The notes below the pieces were generated by a model that worked only from the letters and a program-made list of their open reading frames with translations, made no database searches and was not told the DNA's origin. This document shows, one piece after another, positions 36,249 through 44,341 of a stretch of 64,000 bases of DNA; position 1 is the stretch's first letter; each line of letters starts with the position of its first letter. Position numbers and translations under genes: made by a program. Source of the stretch: Micromonospora sp. WMMD961 (GTDB taxonomy: Bacteria; Actinomycetota; Actinomycetes; Mycobacteriales; Micromonosporaceae); NCBI RefSeq assembly GCF_029626145.1, contig NZ_JARUBJ010000002.1, forward strand, positions 1,890,501 to 1,954,500, written 5' to 3'.

Positions 36249-37589
36249 GTGTCAGCACGCTATCAGCTCTCCGGCGCGACAGCCGTCGAGATTTCGGCCA
36301 GCGTCGAGTCGGGCATCCGCACCGGGGCCCTGTCGCCGGGGGCCGCCCTGCCGCCGGTGCGGGCCCTCGCCGCCCAGCTCGGGGTCAGCCCCGCCACCGT
36401 CGCTCGTGCCTACCAGGAGCTACGCCAGCGCGGCCTGCTCGTCACCGCCGGGCGGCACGGCACCCGAGTGCGCCCCCGCCCACCGGTGGCCGCCCGCCGC
36501 TCCGCGTTACGCCCTCCGCCGCTGCCCGGAGCCCGGGACCTGTCCCGGGGCGAACCCGACCCCCGGCTGCTTCCTCCACTCGGCCCGCACCTGGCGGCAC
36601 TCGCCGCCGACGGTGGCCCGTCGGTCAGCTACTTCGACGCCGGAGTGCTGCCCGAGCTGGCCGAGGTGGCCCGGGCCCGACTGGCCGCCGACGGCGTGCC
36701 CGCCGGGGAGTTGACCCTCGCCGGCGGCGCGCTCGACGGCATCGAACGGTTGCTCGGCGCCCACCTGCGCCCCGGCGACGCGGTCGCGGTGGAGGACCCG
36801 GGCTGGGCCAACCTGCTCGACCTGGTGGCCGCGCTGGGGCTGCGCCCGATCGGTGTGCCCGTGGACGACGAGGGGCCGTTGGTGGCCGGGGTGGCCGCCG
36901 CGCTCGCCGCCGGAGCGCGCGCCCTGGTGGTCACCAGCCGAGCCCAGAACCCGACCGGCGCGGCTGTCTCCGCAGCGCGTGCCGAGGCGCTGCGGACGCT
37001 GCTCGCCGGCCGGCGGGACCTGCTATTGATCGAGGACGACCACGCCGCCGAGCTGGCCCGCGTACCCCTGCACCCGCTCGCCGGTGCGACCGCGAGCTGG
37101 GCCTTCCTGCGTTCGGTGAGCAAACCCTTCGGCCCGGACCTGCGGCTCGCGGTGCTGGTCGGCGACGAGACCACGGTGGCCCGGGTGGCGGGCCGGACGC
37201 GAGTCGGCGCCGGCTGGGTCTCCACCGTGCTGCAACGGCTGGTCCTCGCCCTCTGGCGGGACCCGGCGGTGGACGAGCTGGTGCGTCGGGCGGCGCGGAG
37301 CTACGAGCAGCGGCGGGACGGGCTGCTGACCGCGCTGGCGGAGCATGGCCTGCCGGCGCACGGCCGCAGCGGCATCAACGTCTGGCTGCCGGTGCCGGAC
37401 GAGACCAGCGCGGTCACCGCGTTGCGCGACGCCGGCTGGGCGGTGGCCCCCGGGGCGCTCTACCGGATCGCCGCCCCGCCCGCCGTGCGCGTCACGGTCA
37501 GCTCGCTGGACCTCGACGACCTGGCGCCCCTGGCCGCCGCCCTGGCCCACGCCGCCAACCCCGCCCCACCTCCGGGCTTCCCTACCTGA
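36249..37589 (+). CDS. MocR-type GntR/aminotransferase transcription regulator
   Basis: A 446-residue regulator. The N-terminal GntR winged helix (LPPVRALAAQLGVSPATVAR, residues about 34-53, then AYQELRQRGLL) is fused to a fold-type I aminotransferase domain. SVSKPFGPDLRLAVLVGDE (about residue 290) holds the Lys expected to bind pyridoxal phosphate, and TSRAQNPTGAA is the cofactor-site Asn-Pro block. MocR proteins sense PLP or amino compounds and often control a divergent gene. Here the neighbour encodes a PNPOx-like domain, which makes a vitamin B6-linked circuit plausible. GTG 36249 is the start. Confidence 0.9.
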   Translation: MSARYQLSGATAVEISASVESGIRTGALSPGAALPPVRALAAQLGVSPATVARAYQELRQRGLLVTAGRHGTRVRPRPPVAARRSALRPPPLPGARDLSRGEPDPRLLPPLGPHLAALAADGGPSVSYFDAGVLPELAEVARARLAADGVPAGELTLAGGALDGIERLLGAHLRPGDAVAVEDPGWANLLDLVAALGLRPIGVPVDDEGPLVAGVAAALAAGARALVVTSRAQNPTGAAVSAARAEALRTLLAGRRDLLLIEDDHAAELARVPLHPLAGATASWAFLRSVSKPFGPDLRLAVLVGDETTVARVAGRTRVGAGWVSTVLQRLVLALWRDPAVDELVRRAARSYEQRRDGLLTALAEHGLPAHGRSGINVWLPVPDETSAVTALRDAGWAVAPGALYRIAAPPAVRVTVSSLDLDDLAPLAAALAHAANPAPPPGFPT

Positions 37590-37706
37590 CCGGCCTCGCC
37601 CGCAGTGGTCCCGGTGTCGGCAGGATCGACGGTTCGTGCAGAAAGTACAAGGATGCGGGGATTTGGGGCAGACGGGACGGGTATGCCGGGCGCCGGAGGT
37701 GGGACC

Positions 37707-37826
37707 ATGGCTTCACGTGGGGCACGCAAGGGCATCTGGATCGCGGTGGCGTTGGCGATCATCATCATCGTCATCGTGCTGATCGCTATCGCGTCCGGCG
37801 GGGACGGCGGCGGAAACGGATACTGA
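37707..37826 (+). CDS. Small single-helix membrane protein
   Basis: A 39-residue protein begins MASRGARKG and continues with a very hydrophobic stretch of about 20 residues (Ile, Val, Ala), then ends SGGDGGGNGY. It has a basic N-terminus, one membrane helix and a Gly/Asp tail. GGAGG lies 8 nt before ATG 37707; the in-frame ORF could begin at 37605, but that part is Gly/Arg-rich and lacks a ribosome site. The function is unknown. It sits 91 nt before udgX. Confidence 0.6.
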   Translation: MASRGARKGIWIAVALAIIIIVIVLIAIASGGDGGGNGY

Positions 37827-37902
37827 CGCGCCGGGTCGGTTCGTCGAGGACGGCGACCTCACCGGCGTGGGCGGGCGTAACCGGCACCGGGCATCGAACG
37901 GG

Positions 37903-37910
37903 TATATAAC
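37903..37910 (+). promoter_or_regulatory. Candidate -10 region of udgX
   Basis: TATATAAC is a conspicuous AT-rich element ending 7 nt before the udgX ATG, in place of a ribosome-binding site. It suggests a leaderless or nearly leaderless transcript. Confidence 0.45.
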
Positions 37911-37917
37911 AGTCGGC

Positions 37918-38622
37918 ATGGCCGAGCAGACCGGGAACGCCCCGGGCGCCCAGCGGTTCATCCCGCCCGACGCCGACACCATCGACGCCCTGCGCGCCGC
38001 CGCAGGCGGCTGTCGGGGCTGTGAGCTGTATCGGGACGCCTCGCAAACGGTCTTCGGCCGGGGCGACGAGAGCGCCCGGGTGGTGTTGGTCGGCGAACAA
38101 CCGGGCGACATGGAGGACCAGAAGGGGCTGCCCTTCGTCGGCCCCGCCGGTCGGCTGCTGCGCCGTGCCGTCGACGCCGCCGGGCTGGACCCGGGATACC
38201 TCTACCTCACAAATGCCGTAAAGCACTTCCGTTTCGAGCAGCGCGGCAAGCGGCGGATCCACCAGACCCCCGACCAGGTGCACATCACGGCCTGTCGACC
38301 CTGGTTGGTCGCCGAGTTCGCCCGGTTGCGCCCGGAGATCGTGGTGGTGCTCGGCGCGACCGCCGCCAAGGCGCTGCTCGGGCCGTCCTTCCGGGTCACC
38401 CGGCAACGAGGAGAGTTGCTGCCCTGGCCCGCCTCGGCCCAGCACCCGGAGGACTTCCAACAGGTGCCGGTGGACAACGCCGGAAAGCGCGCCGACGCGC
38501 CGCAGGCGCGGCTACTGGCCACCATCCACCCGTCCGCGGTGCTGCGCGCCGACGACCAGGACAAGGCGTACGAGGGGTTGGTCGCCGACCTCACCGTCGT
38601 CACCCGCGCCCTGCCCGGCTAG
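37918..38622 (+). CDS. udgX: UdgX-type uracil-DNA binding protein/glycosylase
   Basis: A 234-residue uracil-DNA glycosylase superfamily member. VGEQPGDMEDQKGLPFVGPA (residues about 58-77) is the catalytic motif A. The insert GKRRIHQTP (110-118) is the UdgX hallmark: His115 corresponds to the residue that becomes covalently attached to the abasic site after uracil release in Mycobacterium smegmatis UdgX. The second motif is HPSAVLRADD. Cys32, Cys35 and Cys126 fit three iron-sulphur cluster ligands, but the expected fourth position (about 142) is Val. A tandem repeat copies the stop region downstream. Confidence 0.92.
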   Translation: MAEQTGNAPGAQRFIPPDADTIDALRAAAGGCRGCELYRDASQTVFGRGDESARVVLVGEQPGDMEDQKGLPFVGPAGRLLRRAVDAAGLDPGYLYLTNAVKHFRFEQRGKRRIHQTPDQVHITACRPWLVAEFARLRPEIVVVLGATAAKALLGPSFRVTRQRGELLPWPASAQHPEDFQQVPVDNAGKRADAPQARLLATIHPSAVLRADDQDKAYEGLVADLTVVTRALPG

Positions 38623-38715
38623 CCGCCGCCCGCAGCCGCCCTGCCCGGCTAGCCGGCGGCCGTGGCCACCTTGCCCGGAGTCGGCCGAGCGCAGCCGCCC
38701 TGCCCGGAGCGGGCG
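38608..38715 (+). repeat. 30-nt tandem repeat copying the udgX stop region
   Basis: Unit 38608-38637 includes the last codons of udgX (ALPG and TAG). Unit 38638-38667 repeats it with a few changes, still containing CTGCCCGGCTAG, now in the same frame. Weaker copies occupy 38668-38696 and 38697-38715. The gap to the next gene otherwise holds nothing recognisable. Confidence 0.8.
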
Positions 38716-38858
38716 AAACGCGATCGCCCCGTCCCGGGTTGGCGGAAAGTGCCGCCCGCGTCGTGTGGCGAGGCGATACCCGCCGGAAACGGCGATGCGT
38801 GAACCGCGTAACAGATCCTCTGCAGACTCATGCGAGTCGATCTTGTAGGGGAGGCGTG

Positions 38859-40463
38859 ATGAGCGATCAGACACAGTCGACGGTCAGCCGGCGTGGGTTC
38901 CTGCGGGCGGTGGGAGTCAGCGGTGGTGCCGGTGCGATGCTCGCCACGATGGGCGCGATAGGCCTCGCTCCCAGCGCGGAGGCGTCGGTCACCCCGGCAT
39001 TCCGGCCGCCGGAGCGGTCCGACTTCACGCTGACCGGGCGGTCGGGTGCCAGCGTGGTCATCCTCGGGGGCGGCATCGCCGGTCTCACCGCCGCCTACGA
39101 GTTGGGCAAGGCGGGTTACCGCTGCACCATCCTGGAGGCGCGGCACCGCGTCGGCGGGCGGAACCTGACCATCCGCGGCGGCGATGTCGAAACCGACCTC
39201 GATGGACGGACGCAGCGTGCGGGCTTCTCCGACGGGGTCTACTTCAACGCCGGGCCGGGCCGGATCGCGCAGTGGATGGTGACCATGGACTACTGCCGGG
39301 AACTCGGGGTGCCCGTCGAGGTCTTCACCAACCAGAACGCCGACGCCTGGATCTACAACGAGTCCGCCGGCATGACCGAGCCGGTCCGGTACCGCACGGC
39401 CAAGGCCGACGTGTACGGCTACGTCTCGGAACTGTTGGCGAAGGCGACCGACCAGGGCGCGTTGGACGCCCAGCTCACCGCCGAGGACCGGACCCGGCTG
39501 CTGGCGTTCCTGCAGAGCTTCGGCGCGATCGGCGGACGCACCGACGGATGGGCGTACACCGGGACCAGCCGTCGGGGCTTCGCCGCCTATCCGGGCGCGG
39601 GCAACGACGTGGGCAGCCCTCTCGGTGCGCCCCCGGCGCTCTCCGACGTCTTCGCCAGCAACGTCGGTCGGTACTTCTCCTTCGAGTTCGGCTACGACCA
39701 GGCCATGCTGATGTTCCAGCCGGTCGGCGGCATGGACCAGATCCCCCGAGCCCTGGCCAAGGCGGTGGGCCCGCACCGGATCCGGCTCGACGCCGAGGTG
39801 ACCGGGGTGACCGACCGGGGCGGCACCGTCGAGGTGACCTACCGGCAGGGTGCCCGGCAGGCACAGATCACCGCCGACTACTGCGTGGCCACGCTGCCAC
39901 CGCACCTGATGGCCCGCGTACCGCACAACCTCGGCACGGCGGTGACCGCAGCCCTGGCCGACTTCCCGGTCACCGCCGCTGGCAAGATCGGTTTGGAGTA
40001 CCGCAGCCGCTGGTGGGAGACCGACCAGCGGATCTACGGCGGCATCACGGAGACCGATCTGGACCTGTCGCACATCTGGTACCCGTCGCACGGCTTCCAC
40101 GGCAAGCGCGGCCTGGTCGTCGGCTACTACAACACCGGTGCGAACGCCAGGGCATACAGCGGGCTCACGCCCGAGCAGCGCAGGGAGCGTGCGGTCACCC
40201 AAGGTGTGAAGATCCACGGTGACAAGTACCGCAGTGAGCTGGTCACCTCGTACTCGCACGCCTGGGACCGGACGCGCTACATCGAGGGCGCCTGGACTTC
40301 GCCCCGCTACGGCACATCCGGCTACAACCTGTTGCTCCAGCCGGCCGGGCGGGTCTACTTCGCCGGGGACTGGCTCAGCCACGAGGTGGCCTGGCAGCAC
40401 GGCGCGTTCGTGTCGGCCCGCTCGGCGGTGTCGTCTCTGCACCAGCGCGTGCTGGCCGGCTGA
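38859..40463 (+). CDS. Tat-exported flavin monoamine oxidase family protein
   Basis: A 534-residue FAD enzyme. The N-terminus VSRRGFLRAVGVSG is a twin-arginine export signal (SRRGFLR) with a hydrophobic core to about residue 42. VVILGGGIAGLTAAYELGKA is the FAD-binding Rossmann motif, followed by LEARHRVGGR. YFAGDWLSHEVAWQHGAF is the C-terminal FAD block. The overall pattern is that of L-amino-acid and monoamine oxidases, which release peroxide and ammonia. The substrate is not predictable. ATG 38859 follows GGGGAGG. It is a single gene between repeats. Confidence 0.9.
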   Translation: MSDQTQSTVSRRGFLRAVGVSGGAGAMLATMGAIGLAPSAEASVTPAFRPPERSDFTLTGRSGASVVILGGGIAGLTAAYELGKAGYRCTILEARHRVGGRNLTIRGGDVETDLDGRTQRAGFSDGVYFNAGPGRIAQWMVTMDYCRELGVPVEVFTNQNADAWIYNESAGMTEPVRYRTAKADVYGYVSELLAKATDQGALDAQLTAEDRTRLLAFLQSFGAIGGRTDGWAYTGTSRRGFAAYPGAGNDVGSPLGAPPALSDVFASNVGRYFSFEFGYDQAMLMFQPVGGMDQIPRALAKAVGPHRIRLDAEVTGVTDRGGTVEVTYRQGARQAQITADYCVATLPPHLMARVPHNLGTAVTAALADFPVTAAGKIGLEYRSRWWETDQRIYGGITETDLDLSHIWYPSHGFHGKRGLVVGYYNTGANARAYSGLTPEQRRERAVTQGVKIHGDKYRSELVTSYSHAWDRTRYIEGAWTSPRYGTSGYNLLLQPAGRVYFAGDWLSHEVAWQHGAFVSARSAVSSLHQRVLAG

Positions 40464-40529
40464 CGACAACGCCGACCGGGCGTGCCACCCCGGTCCGCAG
40501 GACCCGCACCCGGGTCAAGGCCTGACCAA

Positions 40530-40603
40530 GATCCGCGCAGTTTCGGGGAAAGTGCTGCCTCCGGACACGTTGAGACAGCAACATCCCTGAAACTGCGCGG
40601 ATC
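40530..40603. repeat. Intergenic inverted repeat d
   Basis: Arms 40530-40549 and 40584-40603 pair over 20 bp with one mismatch, with an inner TGCTG/CAGCA stem in the 34-nt loop. The outer ends are GATCCGCGCAG and its complement. The architecture matches repeats a-c but the core sequence differs. It lies 66 nt after the amine oxidase gene. Confidence 0.85.
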
Positions 40604-40680
40604 ATGGCGGGGCGCGGGGCGCGGGGCGGCGGGGCGGCGGGGCGCGGCGGGGCGCGGGGCGGCGGGGCGGCGGGGGGTGG
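40604..40680 (+). repeat. G-rich low-complexity tract after inverted repeat d
   Basis: About 75 nt composed almost only of GGCGCGGGGC and GGCGGGG blocks with no T until the end, directly joined to the right arm of inverted repeat d. It contains many G-runs on the + strand and could form quadruplexes. It ends about 45 nt before the MFS gene start. Confidence 0.75.
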
Positions 40681-40724
40681 GGTGGTGCGCGAGGATGGGG
40701 TCACCTCGTTCGTAAGGAGCGCCG

Positions 40725-42059
40725 ATGGCCACCGACCTGACCGCGCCGCGTACCGCTGCCCGACCCGACGTCGCGTCGATCCAGCGGCGGACCCTGCGGC
40801 TGCTCTTCACCACCCAGATCATCGGCGGGATCGGCGTGACCATCGGCATCGCCGTGGGTGCGCTGCTCGCGGCCCGGATCGCCGGGACCGCGGTGGCCGG
40901 TGTCGCGCAGAGCGCCGGGGTGGTCGGTGCCGCGCTGCTCGCCGTCCCGGTCACCCGGATCATGGCGCGGCACGGGCGGCGACCGGGGCTGGTGGTGGCG
41001 TACGCGGTCGGTGCCGTCGGCGGCGTGCTCGTGGTGCTGTCCGCGGTGACCCGGTGGATCCCGCTGCTCTTCCTCGGCATGCTGCTCTTCGGCGGGGGCA
41101 CCGCCGCGAACCTCCAGGCCCGCTACACGGCGGTGGACCTCGCCGAGCCGGCCCGGCGAGGGCGGCAGCTCTCCCTGATCGTCTGGGCGACCACCATCGG
41201 CGCGGTGGCCGCCCCGAACTTCGCCGCCCTGGCCGACCGGATCACCACCGGCTGGGGGCTGCCCCCGCTCGCCGGCCCGTTCGCGTTCAGCTCGGCCGCG
41301 TTCGTGCTGGCTGCCGTCGTACTCCTCGGGTTGCTCCGGCCCGACCCGCTGCTCACCGCGCGGCGGCTCGCGGCGGCCGACACGCCCGTCGTGCCGCCGA
41401 CCGCCGCCGCGCCGACGGCCGCGCCGGTCAAGGTGCGCGCGCCGCGCGGCGCCGGGATGCGGGCGGCCTGGTCGGTGGTACGCGGACAGCCCGCCGCCCG
41501 ACTCGGCATCGCCGCCGTGGCGGTCGGTCACCTGGTCATGGTGGCGGTGATGGCGATGACCCCGGTCCGGCTCGGCGAGTCGCACGCCGACGCCGACGTG
41601 TTGCGACTGGTCGGCATCGTGTTGAGCCTGCACATCGCGGGCATGTACGCGTTCTCCCCGGTGGTCGGTTGGCTCACCGACCGGCTCGGTCGACGGGCGG
41701 TGATCCTCGGTGGGGTCGGGCTGCTGCTGGCCGCCTGCGCGGTCGCCGGCACCGCCGGGCACCACACGCCTCGGCTCTCGGTCGGTCTGGTCCTGCTCGG
41801 GTTGGGCTGGTCGGGGACGATGGTGGCCGGCTCGACCCTGCTGTCCGAGTCGGTGTCGGCCGCTGTGCGACCGAGCGTCCAGGGGTTCTCCGACCTGATC
41901 ATGGGGTTGGCCGGGGCCGCCGCCGCCGTGGTCAGTGGGTTTGTCATGCAGTTCGCCGGTTATCCCGTGCTCACCCTGCTCGCGGCGGTCGCGGCGGTGC
42001 CCCTGGTGGCGCTAGCGTTGCGCCCGGTGCCGACCGGGGCACCGGACGAGGAGGGCTGA
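40725..42059 (+). CDS. MFS transporter
   Basis: A 444-residue major facilitator with about 12 membrane helices and a central hydrophilic loop rich in Ala/Pro near residues 215-245. ARHGRRPGLVVAYAVGA is the motif A region of the first half and GWLTDRLGRRAVILGGVGLL the second-half copy. The type resembles drug or metabolite exporters; the substrate is unknown. GTAANLQARYTAVDLAEPAR in helices 4-5 is characteristic of a well-conserved actinobacterial subgroup. A DUF3046 gene follows after 4 nt, then recA. Confidence 0.9.
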   Translation: MATDLTAPRTAARPDVASIQRRTLRLLFTTQIIGGIGVTIGIAVGALLAARIAGTAVAGVAQSAGVVGAALLAVPVTRIMARHGRRPGLVVAYAVGAVGGVLVVLSAVTRWIPLLFLGMLLFGGGTAANLQARYTAVDLAEPARRGRQLSLIVWATTIGAVAAPNFAALADRITTGWGLPPLAGPFAFSSAAFVLAAVVLLGLLRPDPLLTARRLAAADTPVVPPTAAAPTAAPVKVRAPRGAGMRAAWSVVRGQPAARLGIAAVAVGHLVMVAVMAMTPVRLGESHADADVLRLVGIVLSLHIAGMYAFSPVVGWLTDRLGRRAVILGGVGLLLAACAVAGTAGHHTPRLSVGLVLLGLGWSGTMVAGSTLLSESVSAAVRPSVQGFSDLIMGLAGAAAAVVSGFVMQFAGYPVLTLLAAVAAVPLVALALRPVPTGAPDEEG

Positions 42060-42063
42060 TCAC

Positions 42064-42264
42064 GTGCGGCTGACCGACTTCTGGGCGCGCTTGGAGGAGG
42101 CGTTCGGGCCCGGCTACGCGGCGAGCATCGCTCGCGACCAGGTGCTGTCACAGCTCGACGGGCGGACCATCGAGCAGGCCCTGGCGTCAGGCGAGCGGAC
42201 GAACGTGGTCTGGCGGGCGGTCTGCGCCGCGTATCCCGACCGAGTGCCTGCCCGACTACGCTGA
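42064..42264 (+). CDS. DUF3046 family protein
   Basis: A 66-residue protein, RLTDFWARLEEAFGPGYAAS at the N-terminus and WRAVCAAYPDRVPARLR at the end. This matches DUF3046, a small actinobacterial family almost always placed directly upstream of recA (Rv2738c in Mycobacterium). The function is unknown. The GTG start lies 4 nt after the MFS stop. Confidence 0.9.
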   Translation: MRLTDFWARLEEAFGPGYAASIARDQVLSQLDGRTIEQALASGERTNVVWRAVCAAYPDRVPARLR

Positions 42265-42302
42265 GCAGCCTTTTCGTCGCCTCCGCGTGTCGCCTGTCGA
42301 GT

Positions 42303-42316
42303 CGTACACCTGTTCG
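42303..42316. promoter_or_regulatory. LexA (SOS) box upstream of recA
   Basis: CGTACACCTGTTCG agrees with the actinobacterial SOS box CGAAC-N4-GTTCG except for one base in the left half. It lies 73 nt before the candidate -10 box and fits damage-inducible control of recA. Confidence 0.6.
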
Positions 42317-42320
42317 GCTA

Positions 42321-42347
42321 TTGTCCACAGCGGGGTGCTCGTCCACA
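42321..42347 (+). promoter_or_regulatory. Two DnaA-like boxes in the recA control region
   Basis: TTGTCCACA (42321-42329) is a perfect actinobacterial DnaA box, and TCGTCCACA (42339-42347) is a copy with one change 18 nt further on in the same orientation. They lie directly after the SOS box. Confidence 0.5.
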
Positions 42348-42388
42348 GCTCGCGGCCCGTCGGCTGGTTTTCTGTCGGACCTAGCGCC

Positions 42389-42394
42389 TAGCGT
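42389..42394 (+). promoter_or_regulatory. Candidate -10 box of recA
   Basis: TAGCGT lies exactly 6 nt before an in-frame GTG at 42401. This allows a leaderless transcript and a RecA extended by 16 residues at the N-terminus relative to the usual ATG 42449. Confidence 0.4.
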
Positions 42395-42448
42395 GTCCGC
42401 GTGACGCGAAGCTCAGCAAAGACGCCGGCGAAGGCAGGGGTGGCAACC

Positions 42449-43495
42449 ATGGCAGCAGGGCCTGACCGGGAGAAGGCACTCGACCTTGCTCTCGCTCAGA
42501 TCGACAAGCAATTCGGCAAGGGCTCGGTGATGCGGCTGGGGGAGCGGCCGGTCATCCAGACCGCCGTGATCCCGACCGGCTCCATCGCGCTCGACGTGGC
42601 GCTCGGCGTGGGCGGTCTGCCACGTGGCCGGGTGGTCGAGGTCTACGGTCCCGAGTCCAGCGGTAAGACCACTGTGGCACTGCACGCGGTGGCCAACGCC
42701 CAGCGGGCCGGTGGCATCGCCGCCTTCATCGACGCCGAGCACGCGCTCGACCCGGAGTACGCGAAGGCCCTCGGTGTCGACACCGACGCGATGCTGGTCT
42801 CCCAGCCGGACACCGGCGAGCAGGCGCTGGAGATCGCGGACATGCTGATCCGCTCCGGCGCGCTGGACATCATCGTGATCGACTCGGTGGCGGCCCTGGT
42901 GCCGCGCGCCGAGATCGAGGGCGAGATGGGCGACAGCCACGTGGGCCTCCAGGCCCGGCTGATGAGCCAGGCGCTGCGGAAGATCACCGGTGTGCTCAGC
43001 AACACCGGCACCACGGCGATCTTCATCAACCAGCTGCGGGAAAAGATCGGCGTCATGTTCGGCAGCCCGGAGACCACCACCGGTGGTCGGGCGCTGAAGT
43101 TCTACGCCTCGGTCCGGCTCGACGTGCGACGCATCGAGAGCCTCAAGGACGGCACCGACGTGGTCGGCAACCGCACCCGGGTCAAGGTCGTGAAGAACAA
43201 GGTCGCCGCGCCGTTCAAGCAGGCCGAGTTCGACATCATGTACGGCAAGGGCATCTCGCGTGAGGGCTCGCTGATCGACGTCGGCGTGGAGCAGGCGATC
43301 ATCCGCAAGTCCGGAGCGTGGTACACGTACGACGGCGACCAGCTCGGCCAGGGCAAGGAGAAGGCCCGGGAGTTCCTGAAGGAGAACCCGGACGTGGCCG
43401 CCGAGATCGAGAAGAAGATCCTGGAGAAGCTCGGCGTCGGTGTCGGCGCGGGTGACGCCGCCGGTGGCCCGGAGCTGCCGCCGGTCGACTTCTGA
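42449..43495 (+). CDS. recA: Recombinase RecA
   Basis: A 348-residue RecA beginning MAAGPDREKALDLALAQIDK, the normal length and opening. Walker A is GPESSGKTT, Walker B follows in IIVIDSVAALVPRAEIEG, and loop L2 is FINQLREKIGVMFGSPETTT. It forms the ATP-dependent strand-exchange filament and triggers LexA self-cleavage. No intein is present, unlike in M. tuberculosis. ATG 42449 is chosen by homology of length; the in-frame GTG 42401 sits at a perfect leaderless position and is a real alternative. recX follows 14 nt later. Confidence 0.96.
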   Translation: MAAGPDREKALDLALAQIDKQFGKGSVMRLGERPVIQTAVIPTGSIALDVALGVGGLPRGRVVEVYGPESSGKTTVALHAVANAQRAGGIAAFIDAEHALDPEYAKALGVDTDAMLVSQPDTGEQALEIADMLIRSGALDIIVIDSVAALVPRAEIEGEMGDSHVGLQARLMSQALRKITGVLSNTGTTAIFINQLREKIGVMFGSPETTTGGRALKFYASVRLDVRRIESLKDGTDVVGNRTRVKVVKNKVAAPFKQAEFDIMYGKGISREGSLIDVGVEQAIIRKSGAWYTYDGDQLGQGKEKAREFLKENPDVAAEIEKKILEKLGVGVGAGDAAGGPELPPVDF

Positions 43496-43509
43496 TCGGT
43501 CGCTGACCC

Positions 43510-44199
43510 ATGGCAGGACGACGCGCCCGCACGGGGCGGGGCTGGGATGCCAGTCCGCCCCGTGCGGGCGACGCCGCTGACCCGCCGCGCCCCCGTCGAG
43601 GGCGCCGCGCCGAGTCGTCGGCGGATGAACCCGCGCCTACGCCTCGGGACGAGTCGGAGGTCGCCCGCGAGATCTGCCTGCGCCAGCTTGCCGTCCGGCC
43701 ACGCACCCGGGCCGAGCTGGCCGGAGCGTTGGCCAAGCGGGGCATCTCCGAGCAGGTGTCGGCCGAGGTGCTCGACCGGTACGACGAGGTCGGCATCATC
43801 GACGACGCCGCGTTCGCCCGAGCCTGGGTGTCCAGCCGGCACACGGGCCGCGGCCTCGCGCGCCGGGCGCTCGCCAACGAGCTGCGCCGGAAGGGCGTCG
43901 ACGGTGACGTCGCCACCGAGGCGTTGGGTGAGCTGGACGAGGAGACCGAGGCGGACACCGCCCGCGCCCTCGTGGAGCGCAAGCTGCGCACCGCCCGAGG
44001 TGAGCCCGACGCGATCTTCCGCCGGCTGGTTGGCATGCTGGCCCGCAAGGGCTACCCGCCGGGCGTGGCGATCCGGGCGGTTAAGGACGCGCTTGCCGCG
44101 CAGAGCGCTGAGGCGGCCGAGTTCGCCGAGCAGATCGACGCCGACGCGCTAGCTGACGCCGAGGGTGACCTGGACCGCGACACCCGCGCGGTGGAGTGA
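43510..44199 (+). CDS. recX: RecA regulator RecX
   Basis: A 229-residue regulator that binds the RecA filament and limits its activity. The first 50 residues are Arg/Pro/Ala-rich and disordered. The three-helix repeats start at VAREICLRQLAVRPRTRAEL and continue with YDEVGIIDDAAFARAWVSSR and ELRRKGVDGDVATEALGELD. It lies 14 nt after recA, as in other actinobacteria, and is presumably expressed with it. A 17-nt tandem repeat follows shortly after the stop. Confidence 0.92.
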   Translation: MAGRRARTGRGWDASPPRAGDAADPPRPRRGRRAESSADEPAPTPRDESEVAREICLRQLAVRPRTRAELAGALAKRGISEQVSAEVLDRYDEVGIIDDAAFARAWVSSRHTGRGLARRALANELRRKGVDGDVATEALGELDEETEADTARALVERKLRTARGEPDAIFRRLVGMLARKGYPPGVAIRAVKDALAAQSAEAAEFAEQIDADALADAEGDLDRDTRAVE

Positions 44200-44235
44200 C
44201 CGGCCCGCCGGGGCTGCCGGGGCTCTCAGTGATGG

Positions 44236-44269
44236 CGGTCGTTCGGTGGTGACGGTCGTTCGGTGGTGG
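44236..44269 (+). repeat. 17-nt tandem repeat after recX
   Basis: CGGTCGTTCGGTGGTGA and a near-identical copy are directly adjacent (44236-44252 and 44253-44269), followed by degraded GGTGGTGGC-type sequence. It does not include a stop codon. Confidence 0.7.
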
Positions 44270-44341
44270 CGGCGGGGCTCGGTGGTGGCTGCGGTCGGTG
44301 CTCCCCGGTCGCTGCCTCGACCTCGCCCTGCTGAGGCCGAC

